Source: Lautropia sp. (GTDB taxonomy: Bacteria; Pseudomonadota; Gammaproteobacteria; Burkholderiales; Burkholderiaceae_E). From it: a DNA stretch of 37,436 bases. The stretch lies in assembly GCA_030528325.1 (NCBI GenBank), contig JAUMZD010000038.1, positions 1 through 37,436 on the forward strand. The letters run 5' to 3'. The notes beneath the pieces are model-generated. The model was not told the DNA's origin. It did no database searches and saw only the letters and a list, made by a program, of their open reading frames with translations. Made by a program: the position numbers and the translations under genes. The first letter of the stretch is position 1. The number at the start of each line of letters is the position of its first letter. Below are positions 26,675 through 34,773 of the stretch, piece by piece.

Positions 26675-27625
26675 TTACTTGATCAGCCCTTTTTCACGAT
26701 AGAACTTCTCGGCCCCCGGGTGCAGCGGAATCGGCAGCCCCTCGATGGCGTTTTCCAGCTTGATCTGGCGTCCGGCCGAATGGGAGTTGCCCATCCGCTC
26801 GAGGTTCTCGAACAGACCCTTCGTCATCAGGTAGGCCACCTCGTCCGACACCTTCTGATGCGTCACCAGCAGGTTGTTGATCGAGACCGTCGGCACGTCG
26901 GCCGTCTGTCCTTCATACGTGTTGGCCGGCAGCGTGGCAGCACGATAGGCATCGTCACCCACCTTCGCCACCACCTCGGCCGGCACCGGCACGAAATTGA
27001 CCTTCACGGCCGAAGACAGATCGCGCAGCGCCGCCACCCCCAGCCCGGCCGATTGCAGCGTCACGTCGATCTGACGGTTCTTCATCAGCTCGACCGACTC
27101 GCCGAACGGCAGGTACTCGACCTTGGCAAAATCCTTGTACGACAGGCCCGCAGCCTTCAGGATCGCACGCGCATTGATCTCGGTGCCCGAACGTGGTGCG
27201 CCGACCGAAATGCGCTTGCCCTTCAGATCGTCCAGCGACTTGATGTTGGCATCGGCCAGCGCCACGATCTGGATGTAGTTGGGATAGATCGAGGCAATGG
27301 CACGCAGCTTGTCCAGCGGCTTCTTGAAACCGGCCTCGGCCTTGCCGGCCCACGCGTCCGACACCGAGTCGGCCAGCGAGAAGCCGATCTCGCCGCGGCC
27401 CGACTGCAGCAGGTTCAGGTTCTCGGCCGAGGCCTTCGTGGCCTGCACCTGCACCTTGCTGTCGGGAATGCCCTCACGATAGACCTGAGAGAGCGTCACG
27501 CCCAGCGGATAGTAGACACCACTGGTGCCACCGGTCAGCACGTTGACGAAGGTGGCAGCCGAAGCGGCCGTGGTTGCAGCCAGCATGGCAGCGCCGATGA
27601 CGCTGCGACGGATCAGATGTTTCAT
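26675..27625 (-). CDS. TAXI-family TRAP transporter solute receptor
   Basis: A 316-residue periplasmic binding protein. The signal peptide (MKHLIRRSVIGAAMLAATTA) probably cleaves at ASA-ATF. The mature start FVNVLTGGTSGVYYPLGVTL is typical of the TAXI family, as are SGRGEIGFSLADSV and LKGKRISVGAPRSGTEINA. Known TAXI receptors bind glutamate/glutamine-like ligands or other carboxylates. The ligand here is not determinable by eye. AGGAG lies seven bases before the ATG at 27625. A -10-like TAATAT is at 27666-27661 on the minus strand, beside the inverted-repeat element. Confidence 0.95.
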   Translation of the reverse strand: MKHLIRRSVIGAAMLAATTAASAATFVNVLTGGTSGVYYPLGVTLSQVYREGIPDSKVQVQATKASAENLNLLQSGRGEIGFSLADSVSDAWAGKAEAGFKKPLDKLRAIASIYPNYIQIVALADANIKSLDDLKGKRISVGAPRSGTEINARAILKAAGLSYKDFAKVEYLPFGESVELMKNRQIDVTLQSAGLGVAALRDLSSAVKVNFVPVPAEVVAKVGDDAYRAATLPANTYEGQTADVPTVSINNLLVTHQKVSDEVAYLMTKGLFENLERMGNSHSAGRQIKLENAIEGLPIPLHPGAEKFYREKGLIK

Positions 27626-27677
27626 CCGGAGTCTCCTATCAGGAAAAATGGGATACCCGAATATTACCCGCACGCGA

Positions 27678-27850
27678 CCCTAGGAGCTTGGGCGGCAGGA
27701 AAGTCGCGGGCTGCAAACCGGCCGCACCGGCCCATTTTGCACCCGCTTCTTGCCCCATAGCTCGGGCTATGGGGCGGCGAATCGGGCACAAACTGTGCTC
27801 GGCGGGGCCGATTTTCGCCTTCGCGATTCCTACCGCCCAAGCTCCTGGGG
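27678..27850. mobile_element. 173-bp inverted-repeat element (MITE- or BIME-like), repeat copies 5 and 6
   Basis: The two ends match in inverted orientation: the first 24 bases from 27678 agree at 22 positions with the reverse complement from 27850. Each end contains the core CCGCCCAAGCTCCT pointing outward. The centre is a perfect 10-bp palindrome (27752-27761 with 27766-27775) around a TCGG loop. CACGC occurs just outside each end (27671-27675 and 27853-27857), a possible but unproven target duplication. It fills the divergent gap between the TAXI receptor and the flavoprotein gene. Bases 27687-27725 recur exactly at 17826-17864. No ORF of its own is evident. Confidence 0.7.
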
Positions 27851-27859
27851 AACACGCTC

Positions 27860-27865
27860 TATACT
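27860..27865 (+). promoter_or_regulatory. Candidate -10 of the flavoprotein gene
   Basis: TATACT lies 34 bp upstream of the ATG. The position for a -35 falls inside the right end of the inverted-repeat element. The -10-like TAATAT of the TAXI gene is in a mirror-image position beside the left end. Confidence 0.35.
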
Positions 27866-27899
27866 GTCGGCCATTGCAACGCGCTCTCCTCTCCCGACC

Positions 27900-29051
27900 A
27901 TGGACACCATCGAGGTCATCATCATAGGCGCTGGCGTCGTGGGCCTGGCCTGCGCCAGCCGCCTGGCGCGACAGGGACACGAGGTGATCATCGTCGAACG
28001 GGAAACAGCCTTCGGTACCGGCATCAGCTCGCGCAACAGCGAAGTCATTCACGCCGGGCTCTACTACCCGCCCGGTTCGCTGAAAGCCCGGCTCTGCGTC
28101 GAAGGGCGACGGCTGCTCTATGACTGGTGCGCCGGGCACGATGTGCCTCATGCCCGCTGCGGCAAGCTGATCGTGGCCTCGCATGAAGATCAGGCGCCTG
28201 CGCTGGCCGCCATTGCCGAACGCGCTCGCGCCAACGGCGTACATGACCTGAAAGTGATCGACGCTGCCCGCCTGCGGGAACTGGAACCCGAGCTGTCAGC
28301 CCACCGTGCGCTGCTCTCCCCCGCCACCGGCATCGTGGACAGCCACAGTCTGATGCTCTCGCTGCTCGGCGATGCCGAACGTCACGGTGCGATGCTGGCA
28401 CTCGCGAGCCCCGTGCTCGGCGGCCATGTGGCCGATGACGGCATCGTGCTGCAGATCGGGGAACCCATCGCAACCGCGGCCAGCACCACCCCGACATCTC
28501 CTGCGCCCATCGTAAGCACCGAGCTGAAGGCCCGGTGGGTGATCAACACGGCCGGACTGGATGCCCCTCTTCTGGGGGTGCTGATCCGCTCGGATGCCTC
28601 CAGCCAGGCCCCCACCGCCCATTACGCCCGGGGTGTCTACTTCAGCCACGCCGGCAGGACGCCCTTCTCCCGCCTGATCTACCCGATCCCGGAAGCCGGC
28701 GGTCTCGGCGTCCACCTGACGCTGGATCTGGGCGGACAGGCCAAGTTCGGCCCCGATGTCGAATGGATCGGGCAGCCCGACTACACGGTCGATCCGGCCC
28801 GGATGGAAAGCTTCGTTCAGGCCATCCGCGGCTGGTGGCCCGGACTCGATGCCAGCCGCCTGCAACCCGGCTACGCCGGCATCCGCCCCAAGATCGTCGG
28901 CCCCGGCGAGCCCGACGCCGATTTCCGCATCGACGGCCCTGCCACCCACGGCGTGCCGGGCCTGATCCATCTGTACGGCATCGAATCACCGGGCCTGACC
29001 GCCTCACTGGCGATCGGGAACCACGTGGCGGATCTCGTGGGACAGCGCTAA
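27900..29051 (+). CDS. FAD-dependent oxidoreductase, L-2-hydroxyglutarate dehydrogenase-like
   Basis: A 383-residue DAO-fold flavoprotein. The dinucleotide motif is at the very start ([19 protein letters not shown]). The block [20 protein letters not shown] followed by ARLCVEG and CGKLIVA closely resembles human L2HGDH and E. coli LhgO, which oxidise L-2-hydroxyglutarate to 2-oxoglutarate. C-terminal blocks GYAGIRPKI and [18 protein letters not shown] fit the same family. ATG at 27900 is the only start consistent with the FAD motif. It diverges from the TAXI-TRAP operon and lies near glutaryl-CoA genes, supporting a C5-dicarboxylate substrate. CsiD is absent, and another 2-hydroxyacid is possible. 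Confidence 0.88.
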   Translation: MDTIEVIIIGAGVVGLACASRLARQGHEVIIVERETAFGTGISSRNSEVIHAGLYYPPGSLKARLCVEGRRLLYDWCAGHDVPHARCGKLIVASHEDQAPALAAIAERARANGVHDLKVIDAARLRELEPELSAHRALLSPATGIVDSHSLMLSLLGDAERHGAMLALASPVLGGHVADDGIVLQIGEPIATAASTTPTSPAPIVSTELKARWVINTAGLDAPLLGVLIRSDASSQAPTAHYARGVYFSHAGRTPFSRLIYPIPEAGGLGVHLTLDLGGQAKFGPDVEWIGQPDYTVDPARMESFVQAIRGWWPGLDASRLQPGYAGIRPKIVGPGEPDADFRIDGPATHGVPGLIHLYGIESPGLTASLAIGNHVADLVGQR

Positions 29052-29064
29052 AGCTTCGAGTGGG

Positions 29065-29138
29065 GCCGCCGTACCGGGTACATACCTCCTCACAACCTGA
29101 CGGTAATGGATTCGTCGGCATGCACCCGGTACGGCGGC
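29065..29138. repeat. Perfect 15-bp inverted repeat between convergent genes
   Basis: GCCGCCGTACCGGGT (29065-29079) and its exact reverse complement (29124-29138) are separated by 44 bp. Inside, CTGACG and CGTCGG can form a smaller stem. Neither side has a good T tract, so a simple intrinsic terminator is not obvious. It lies between the stops of the flavoprotein gene and the CoA-transferase gene. Confidence 0.7.
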
Positions 29139-29215
29139 TTCAGCCATGATGTAAACCACAGCTTCGGGGACATGGCAGAGGCCGATTCCTCACCCCTGAT
29201 ATCTTCCCACACCGA

Positions 29216-30439
29216 TCAGATGGCCCCAGCTTCCCGCAGCTTCAGGATGTCATCAGCAGACATGCCGAGAGTTCCGGCAAGGATCTCGTCCGTGTGCTCA
29301 CCCAGCATCGGCGGCGGCAGACGGTAATCCACCGGCGTGGCAGAGAACTTCATCGGGCTGGCCACGAGCGGTACCTGCCCCGCCACCGGGTGAGGCATCG
29401 TCACCTTCATCCCCCGGGCCTGCACCTGCGGGTCGGCAAACACATCGGCCAGCGTGTTGATCGGGCCACAGGGCACCGCCTTTGCTTCCAGTGCCTTGAT
29501 CCAGTCGGCCGTGTTGCGCTCGACCGTCAGCTTCTTCAGCAGCGGCACCAGTGTGGCCCGGTTCTCGACCCGGGCACGGTTGGTGGCAAAGCGCGTGTCA
29601 TTGGCCAGCTCGGGCGCACCGGCGATCTCACAGAACCGGGCGAACTGCCCGTCATTGCCGATGGCCAGAATCATGTAACCATCGGCCGTCGGAAAGTCCT
29701 GATACGGGACGATGTTCGGGTGAGAGTTGCCCAGGCGCTTCGGATTGCTATTCGTGGCCAGATAATTCATGGCCTGATTGGCAAGGCAGGCAACCTGCAC
29801 ATCCAGCAGCGCCATGTCGATGTGCTGCCCCTCGCCGCTGCGCTCGCGCCAGGCCAGCGCCCCCAGCACGGCATTGGTGGCGTAGAGGCCGGTGAGAATG
29901 TCCACCAGCGCCACACCCACCTTCATCGGGCCGCCTCCTTCCTCACCATCGGGCCGGCCCGTCACGCTCATCAGGCCACCCAGCCCCTGGATCAGGAAGT
30001 CATAACCGGCACGCGGTGCATACGGGCCATCCTGTCCGAAACCCGTGATCGAGCAATAGACCAGACGCGGGTTCACCGCCTTCAGGCTTTCGTAATCCAG
30101 ACCATACTGCTTCAGGCCACCAACCTTGAAGTTCTCCAGCACCACATCCGACTCGGCCGCCAGGCGCCGGATCAGCGCCTGCCCTTCGGGCTTCGTCATG
30201 TCGATGGTGATGGAACGCTTGTTCCGGTTGGCACAGAGGTAATAGGCCGCCACCGATGTCTCGGCACCCTGCTCATCCTTCAGCCACGGCGGCCCCCAGC
30301 CACGGGTATCGTCACCGCTGCCCGGACGCTCGACCTTGATCACGTCCGCGCCCATGTCCGCCAGCATCTGCCCGGCCCAGGGCCCAGCCAGCACCCGCGA
30401 CAGATCCAGCACCCGAATATGAGACAACGCTCCAGACAT
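29216..30439 (-). CDS. Class III CoA-transferase (CaiB/BaiF), probably glutarate CoA-transferase
   Basis: A 407-residue family III CoA-transferase: IRVLDLSRVLAGPWAGQMLA at the start, ENFKVGGLKQYGLDYESLK, and the catalytic Asp180 in GVALVDILTGL. These enzymes move CoA between carboxylates. Its position directly after gcdH matches the succinyl-CoA:glutarate CoA-transferases found with glutaryl-CoA dehydrogenase, so glutarate activation is the likely job; this is inferred from context. GGAGG lies seven bases before the ATG at 30439. A strong terminator separates it from gcdH, so expression needs read-through or a promoter inside the gcdH end. Confidence 0.92.
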   Translation of the reverse strand: MSGALSHIRVLDLSRVLAGPWAGQMLADMGADVIKVERPGSGDDTRGWGPPWLKDEQGAETSVAAYYLCANRNKRSITIDMTKPEGQALIRRLAAESDVVLENFKVGGLKQYGLDYESLKAVNPRLVYCSITGFGQDGPYAPRAGYDFLIQGLGGLMSVTGRPDGEEGGGPMKVGVALVDILTGLYATNAVLGALAWRERSGEGQHIDMALLDVQVACLANQAMNYLATNSNPKRLGNSHPNIVPYQDFPTADGYMILAIGNDGQFARFCEIAGAPELANDTRFATNRARVENRATLVPLLKKLTVERNTADWIKALEAKAVPCGPINTLADVFADPQVQARGMKVTMPHPVAGQVPLVASPMKFSATPVDYRLPPPMLGEHTDEILAGTLGMSADDILKLREAGAI

Positions 30440-30460
30440 GAAGAAACCTCCACAATCACG

Positions 30461-30507
30461 CAAAAACCAAAAGGCGCACAACAACCAGTGGCTGGCCGTT
30501 GTGCGCC
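30461..30507 (-). terminator. Rho-independent terminator after gcdH
   Basis: On the minus strand GGCGCACAAC pairs perfectly with GTTGTGCGCC (hairpin 30507-30473), with a nested CCAG/CTGG stem in the loop. TTTTGGTTTTTG follows at 30472-30461. It sits between the gcdH stop and the CoA-transferase start. Confidence 0.85.
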
Positions 30508-30525
30508 CCCTTCATCACTCAGTGC

Positions 30526-31713
30526 TTAGTTGGCAAACGCAGCCAGACCCGTGATGGCACGACCCAGGATCAGCGCATGGATGTCATGCGTACCCTCGTA
30601 GGTGTTGACCACTTCCAGGTTCACCAGGTGACGGGCGATCGGGTATTCATCCGAGATGCCGTTGCCGCCCAGCATGTCGCGCGCCAGGCGGGCGATGTCC
30701 AGCGCCTTGCCGCAGGAGTTGCGCTTGATGATCGAGGTGATCTCGACCGGGGCGATGCCCTCGTCCTTCATCCGTCCCACGCGCAGCACGGTTTGCAGAC
30801 CCAGCGTGATCTCGGTCAGCATGTCGGCCAGCTTCTTCTGGATCAGCTGGTTGGCAGCCAGCGGACGGCCGAACTGCTTGCGATCCATCGTGTACTGGCG
30901 GGCTGCCTCGTAGCAGGCTTCGGCTGCCCCCAGCGCGCCCCAGGCGATGCCATAGCGGGCCGAGTTCAGGCAGGTGAACGGCCCCTTCAGGCCACGCACC
31001 TCGGGGAAGGCGTTCTCTTCCGGCACGAACACCTCGTCCATCACGATCTCGCCGGTCAGCGAGGCACGCAGACCGACCTTGCCATGGATGGCCGGAGCCG
31101 ACAGACCCTTCCAGCCTTTTTCCAGGATGAAACCGCGGATCTTGCCCTCGTCGTCCTTCGCCCACACCACGAACACGTCGGCAAACGGGCTGTTGGTGAT
31201 CCAGGTCTTCGCGCCGGACAGGCTGTAGCCGCCGTCCACCTTGCGGGCACGCGTCACCATGCTGCCCGGATCGGAACCGTGGTTCGGCTCGGTCAGACCG
31301 AAGCAGCCGATCCACTCACCGGTGGCCAGCTTCGGCAGATACTTCTGCTTCTGCGCTTCCGTGCCGAATTCATTGATCGGCACCATCACCAGCGAGCTTT
31401 GCACACTCATCATCGAGCGATAGCCCGAATCGACGCGCTCCACCTCACGGGCGATCAGGCCGTAGCAGACATAGTTCAGCTCGGAACCACCATACTGCTC
31501 GGGAATGGTGGGCCCGAGGAGGCCCAGCTCGCCCATCTCACGGAAGATGGCCGGATCCGTCTTTTCATGGCGGAAGGCTTCCTGCACGCGGGGCAGCAGC
31601 TTCTCCTGGCAGTAGGCGCGGGCGCTGTCACGAACCATCCGCTCGGTGTCGGTCAGTTGCAGATCCAGCAACAGTGGATCTTCCCAGTTGAAGCTTGCCT
31701 TGGTCGAAGCCAT
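30526..31713 (-). CDS. gcdH: Glutaryl-CoA dehydrogenase
   Basis: FAD enzyme of the acyl-CoA dehydrogenase family that oxidises and decarboxylates glutaryl-CoA to crotonyl-CoA in lysine, tryptophan and glutarate breakdown. The 395-residue product has the typical start ([20 protein letters not shown]), [34 protein letters not shown], and catalytic Glu373 in [11 protein letters not shown]. Length matches mature GCDH. AGGAG lies nine bases before the ATG. It diverges from a LysR gene, an arrangement seen in glutarate-responsive gcdH loci, with the CoA-transferase downstream. Confidence 0.97.
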   Translation of the reverse strand: MASTKASFNWEDPLLLDLQLTDTERMVRDSARAYCQEKLLPRVQEAFRHEKTDPAIFREMGELGLLGPTIPEQYGGSELNYVCYGLIAREVERVDSGYRSMMSVQSSLVMVPINEFGTEAQKQKYLPKLATGEWIGCFGLTEPNHGSDPGSMVTRARKVDGGYSLSGAKTWITNSPFADVFVVWAKDDEGKIRGFILEKGWKGLSAPAIHGKVGLRASLTGEIVMDEVFVPEENAFPEVRGLKGPFTCLNSARYGIAWGALGAAEACYEAARQYTMDRKQFGRPLAANQLIQKKLADMLTEITLGLQTVLRVGRMKDEGIAPVEITSIIKRNSCGKALDIARLARDMLGGNGISDEYPIARHLVNLEVVNTYEGTHDIHALILGRAITGLAAFAN

Positions 31714-32038
31714 AAAAGATATCTCCTGTTCTAGCGATGACTATGTTCTGAATGAGCCAGCAACCACCCGCCCGGCCTCGCCGTTCCGATTGCCTTGCCC
31801 CCGACCGCCGTTGCCGCGACCGGCAGCTGCGATCCAGCAGCGCACTGGCTCTGGGCTCATGTTAAACCTGTGCACAAAACTCTGCTTGGTGCCAGCCGAT
31901 ACGCGCGACACGCCGACTCATCAGACGCGCCTGGCTGCCACACGCTGCCCGCATCCTAAACAAGCCGCCGCAAGTGCTCAAACGATATTTATGCAGTAAT
32001 CTGTGCGTTTCCGGAACTCCGAAACGGCATCAGCCGCC
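31714..32038. other. Divergent control region of gcdH and the LysR gene
   Basis: No gene is seen in these 325 bp. The gcdH promoter is at 31981-31953 (minus strand). Its predicted leader of about 230 nt contains complementary segments ATGAGCC (31752-31758) and GGCTCAT (31854-31860), and GAGCCAG (31754-31760) and CTGGCTC (31845-31851), which could form alternative stems. The A+T-rich stretch 31982-32005, between that promoter and the LysR start, is the likely regulator-binding zone. Confidence 0.45.
31953..31981 (-). promoter_or_regulatory. Candidate sigma70 promoter of gcdH
   Basis: On the minus strand TTGAGC (31981-31976) and TAGGAT (31958-31953) are exactly 17 bp apart. Each matches the consensus at four of six positions. 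The +1 is expected near 31946. Confidence 0.5.
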
Positions 32039-33004
32039 ATGCGAAAGAAGATCCCCAGCACCACCGCCCTGCTCGCCTTTGAAGCCGCAGCGCGGCACGA
32101 GAGCTTCACCCGGGCCGCCGAAGAGCTGGCGTTGACCCAGAGCGCCGTGTGCCGACAGATCACGACCCTGGAAGCCTTCCTGGGCGTGCCCCTGTTCCGC
32201 CGCACCCGGCGCGGCGTGCAGCTGACCGAGGCCGGCCTCAGCTACGCCCGGCAGATCGCCCCCCGGCTCGACGCCATCGAACACGACACGCTGGCCGTGA
32301 TGGCCCACCGGGGCGCAGCCAGCGTACTGGAGCTGGCCGTCGTCCCCACCTTCGCCACCCGCTGGCTGCTGCCCCGGCTGGCCGATTTCCAGCAGCAGCA
32401 CCCGGACGTGGTCGTCAACATGAACACCCAGACCCGGCCCTTCCTCTTCGACCAGACCGAGTTCGATGCCGCCATCTATTTCGGCGATGCCGGCTGGCCC
32501 GGCACCGAAGCCCACTACCTGATGCACGAATACCCGGTGCCCGTCTGCAGCCCCCGTCTGCCGGGCGCCCGCGCGCAGATGACTCCCGAAGACATCGCCC
32601 GGCTGCCACTGCTGCAACAGACCACCCGCCCCTATGCGTGGCGTCAGTGGTTCAACGCCGCCGGCATCCAGCCCCCACACGACATGGCTGGCATGCGTCT
32701 GGAACTCTTTTCGATGCTGGCCCAGGCCGCCATCGAACGGCTCGGCGTCGCCCTGATTCCCCCCTTCCTGATCCAGCAGGAGCTGGCCGACGGCAGCCTG
32801 ATCAGCCCCTGCCCGCAGAGCATGCCCAGCTCCCGCGCCTATTACCTGATCGTGCCCGAGCGCAAGGCCGAACGGCCAGCGCTGACGGCTTTCCGGCAGT
32901 GGCTGGAGAGGGAAACTCAGACTACGACACCCCCGTCATCCACGAACCAAACCAGTCGTTCCCGGCCCAAGCGGCCAGAACGATCAGAAGATACACCCCG
33001 ATAG
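32039..33004 (+). CDS. LysR-family transcriptional regulator, probable regulator of gcdH
   Basis: A 321-residue regulator with a GcvA-type winged helix-turn-helix start (IPSTTALLAFEAAARHESFT, then RAAEELALTQSAVCRQI) and a periplasmic-binding-like effector domain. LysR proteins usually control the divergent gene, here gcdH; GcdR of Pseudomonas does this in response to glutarate. ATG at 32039 matches the family start. The C-terminus is odd: after FRQWLERE, where homologues normally end, about 28 Ser/Thr/Pro/Arg-rich residues follow. They are encoded on the antisense of the permease 3' end, with which the gene overlaps by 83 bp. This suggests loss of the original stop. Confidence 0.93.
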   Translation: MRKKIPSTTALLAFEAAARHESFTRAAEELALTQSAVCRQITTLEAFLGVPLFRRTRRGVQLTEAGLSYARQIAPRLDAIEHDTLAVMAHRGAASVLELAVVPTFATRWLLPRLADFQQQHPDVVVNMNTQTRPFLFDQTEFDAAIYFGDAGWPGTEAHYLMHEYPVPVCSPRLPGARAQMTPEDIARLPLLQQTTRPYAWRQWFNAAGIQPPHDMAGMRLELFSMLAQAAIERLGVALIPPFLIQQELADGSLISPCPQSMPSSRAYYLIVPERKAERPALTAFRQWLERETQTTTPPSSTNQTSRSRPKRPERSEDTPR

Positions 33005-34469
33005 CCACCTTGAAACCGAACATCATCAGATCATTGATCATGGCGGAATCATCAAAAGTCGTATGACGATCCGATGACACCTCTTTCATGATGGCCAGAA
33101 TCAGGACGATGATCGCCAGCGATCCATACACCGCATGACCTGCCGAGCTATTCTGGATGGCCGCAAAAAGAACCTCGCTCTCGAACAGGGCGCCGATCTG
33201 GCACTGAACGTTCATCATCAACGCATTACCCCCCAGGTTTGAGCCAGCCAGAAAACCGCTGAACATGCCCAGGACAGGCGAAAGCAGCGCAAAAACCCAG
33301 AATTTCTCTCCGACAACCTCAATCAGAAATGCAACCGGCACCCCCATCATGCCAGAAGCGCTCATCAACTGGGAAAGCAGGACAAAGCCGAACAGGACGA
33401 AAGTGATGGCGAGCGACCTTTTCAGCAACAGGGCCACTGGAAGCTCAACTGGCTTCAGAAAGAACACGAGCACACAGGACGCCACGATCGCCAGCCCTGG
33501 ATTACCCAGAACTCTCAGCGAAACACCGTGGACATCATAAACAAGCTGATTCGACAGCCAGTCACTGACAAAATCAACCTTGATCAAAACGGCCAGAACA
33601 AGCAGGATCAGATAAGGAAAAAACAACCGGCAGGAAGACAAAAAGGTCAATGCCTGCGTCGAGCCCGCTCCCATGACCGTCTTCTCTTCGTTCGCCGACA
33701 CCTGTCCCCAGGCCTTCAAGCAGAAGAACACCACGATCACACACAACCCGGCCAGAACACCAGCCAGTTCAAAGGGCCCGTAAAGGCTTACCAGCATCAC
33801 CACCATCGAATAGCACGCCGACATCAGCAGAGCAAGAACCCAAAAACGCTTTATCGACGACCATCCCCCGCAAACCCATAGCGCGACCAGGGAAAAATAA
33901 GGAAATATCAAGGAACTGGTCACAGCGCTCATCGAGGAAAGCAGCGAGGCATCCATGCCACACAGATCAGCGCCCACCAGCGTCGGCAGGGCCAGCACTC
34001 CCCATGGCATGCAGTTCATGCCAAGCATGGACAAACGGGATCCAGCATGAGCGCCAAACAGACTTGAAAAAATCGGCACCCCCACAAGAAGACAGACACC
34101 AAAACCCGTCAGACTCTCGACGACAGGCAAGACACCCACGATCATCAACAAGACTCTTGATTCGACAGGAACACGCCATGACTCAAACCACCGAATCACC
34201 TCATCGATAACACCCTGCCGCTTCAAGATATTGTTGAAAACCAATCCAGGCAAAACAACCATGACAACATTCAGAGAGACGGCAGAGCCAATCAGAACAG
34301 ATCTTGAAACCCCATCAAGAGCAAGATGAAATCGGGTAGAAAAATAGACGATAACAGAAACAGAAATCAAGGCTACAAATATTGACTTGAGCAGCGAAAG
34401 TCTGAAAACGAAAACCATCGCCACAAAAGCCAGAAAAGGAAGCAAGGACACAAAAAGATCAAAAAACAT
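32922..34469 (-). CDS. LctP-family (L-lactate permease-like) transporter
   Basis: A 515-residue inner-membrane protein with about a dozen hydrophobic segments. The motifs VESLTGFGVCLLVGVPIF and SGFLAGSNLGGNALMMNVQ correspond to the two conserved repeats of the LctP family, which imports lactate or glycolate with protons. The sequence is divergent, so another monocarboxylate is possible. The gene is visibly more A+T-rich than its neighbours, especially its 5' end. GGAGA lies five bases before the ATG. It converges with, and overlaps by 83 bp, the LysR gene, and it lies beside an IS30 remnant. These features suggest acquisition by transfer. Confidence 0.85.
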   Translation of the reverse strand: MFFDLFVSLLPFLAFVAMVFVFRLSLLKSIFVALISVSVIVYFSTRFHLALDGVSRSVLIGSAVSLNVVMVVLPGLVFNNILKRQGVIDEVIRWFESWRVPVESRVLLMIVGVLPVVESLTGFGVCLLVGVPIFSSLFGAHAGSRLSMLGMNCMPWGVLALPTLVGADLCGMDASLLSSMSAVTSSLIFPYFSLVALWVCGGWSSIKRFWVLALLMSACYSMVVMLVSLYGPFELAGVLAGLCVIVVFFCLKAWGQVSANEEKTVMGAGSTQALTFLSSCRLFFPYLILLVLAVLIKVDFVSDWLSNQLVYDVHGVSLRVLGNPGLAIVASCVLVFFLKPVELPVALLLKRSLAITFVLFGFVLLSQLMSASGMMGVPVAFLIEVVGEKFWVFALLSPVLGMFSGFLAGSNLGGNALMMNVQCQIGALFESEVLFAAIQNSSAGHAVYGSLAIIVLILAIMKEVSSDRHTTFDDSAMINDLMMFGFKVAIGVYLLIVLAAWAGNDWFGSWMTGVS

Positions 34470-34512
34470 GACATCTCCATGCCGCCAAAATCACCACGCC
34501 AGATGCTGCTTA

Positions 34513-34717
34513 GACTCAACTTTCAAGTGCAACACCCCATCCCCATATGGAGTGTTGCCATGTCTACACCACGCCACTACCAGCACCTGACCCCGGAAGA
34601 TCGGGCCACCATCATGATCGCCTCTCGCCAGAACCCCGGTGTGCGGGCAATTGCCCACACACCGAGCCGCTCGGCCTCGACCATCAGCCGCAAATTGAAG
34701 CACTTGACTCTTGAGAC
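34513..34717. mobile_element. Mini IS30-family element (internal deletion derivative)
   Basis: Imperfect terminal inverted repeats: 34513-34530 and 34700-34717 share GCACTTGA and TTGAG when aligned in inverted orientation. Between them lies the 5' end of an IS30-type transposase gene. A hairpin (CAACACCCCAT with ATGGAGTGTTG) occupies 34531-34555, just before the ATG. A perfect 14-bp tandem duplication (CTCTTGAGACCAAG at 34708-34721 and 34722-34735) covers the right end. At 205 bp it is far shorter than a full IS30 element (about 1 kb). Confidence 0.55.
34561..34716 (+). pseudogene. IS30-family transposase, N-terminal remnant
   Basis: From ATG 34561 the product reads MSTPRHYQHLTPEDRATIMI followed by IAHTPSRSASTISRKLK. 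This is the helix-turn-helix of IS30 transposases (YxxLTxxERxxI ... IAxxLxRSxSTISREL). After about 48 residues the similarity stops at the right inverted repeat, and no DDE catalytic domain follows. The frame continues with unrelated residues to 34829, overlapping the GNAT gene. It cannot transpose by itself; a short DNA-binding peptide could still be made. Confidence 0.7.
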
Positions 34718-34773
34718 CAAGCTCTTGAGACCAAGGAGTTTCTCGCACGGAACCGCTGAACCCAACAACCCGC

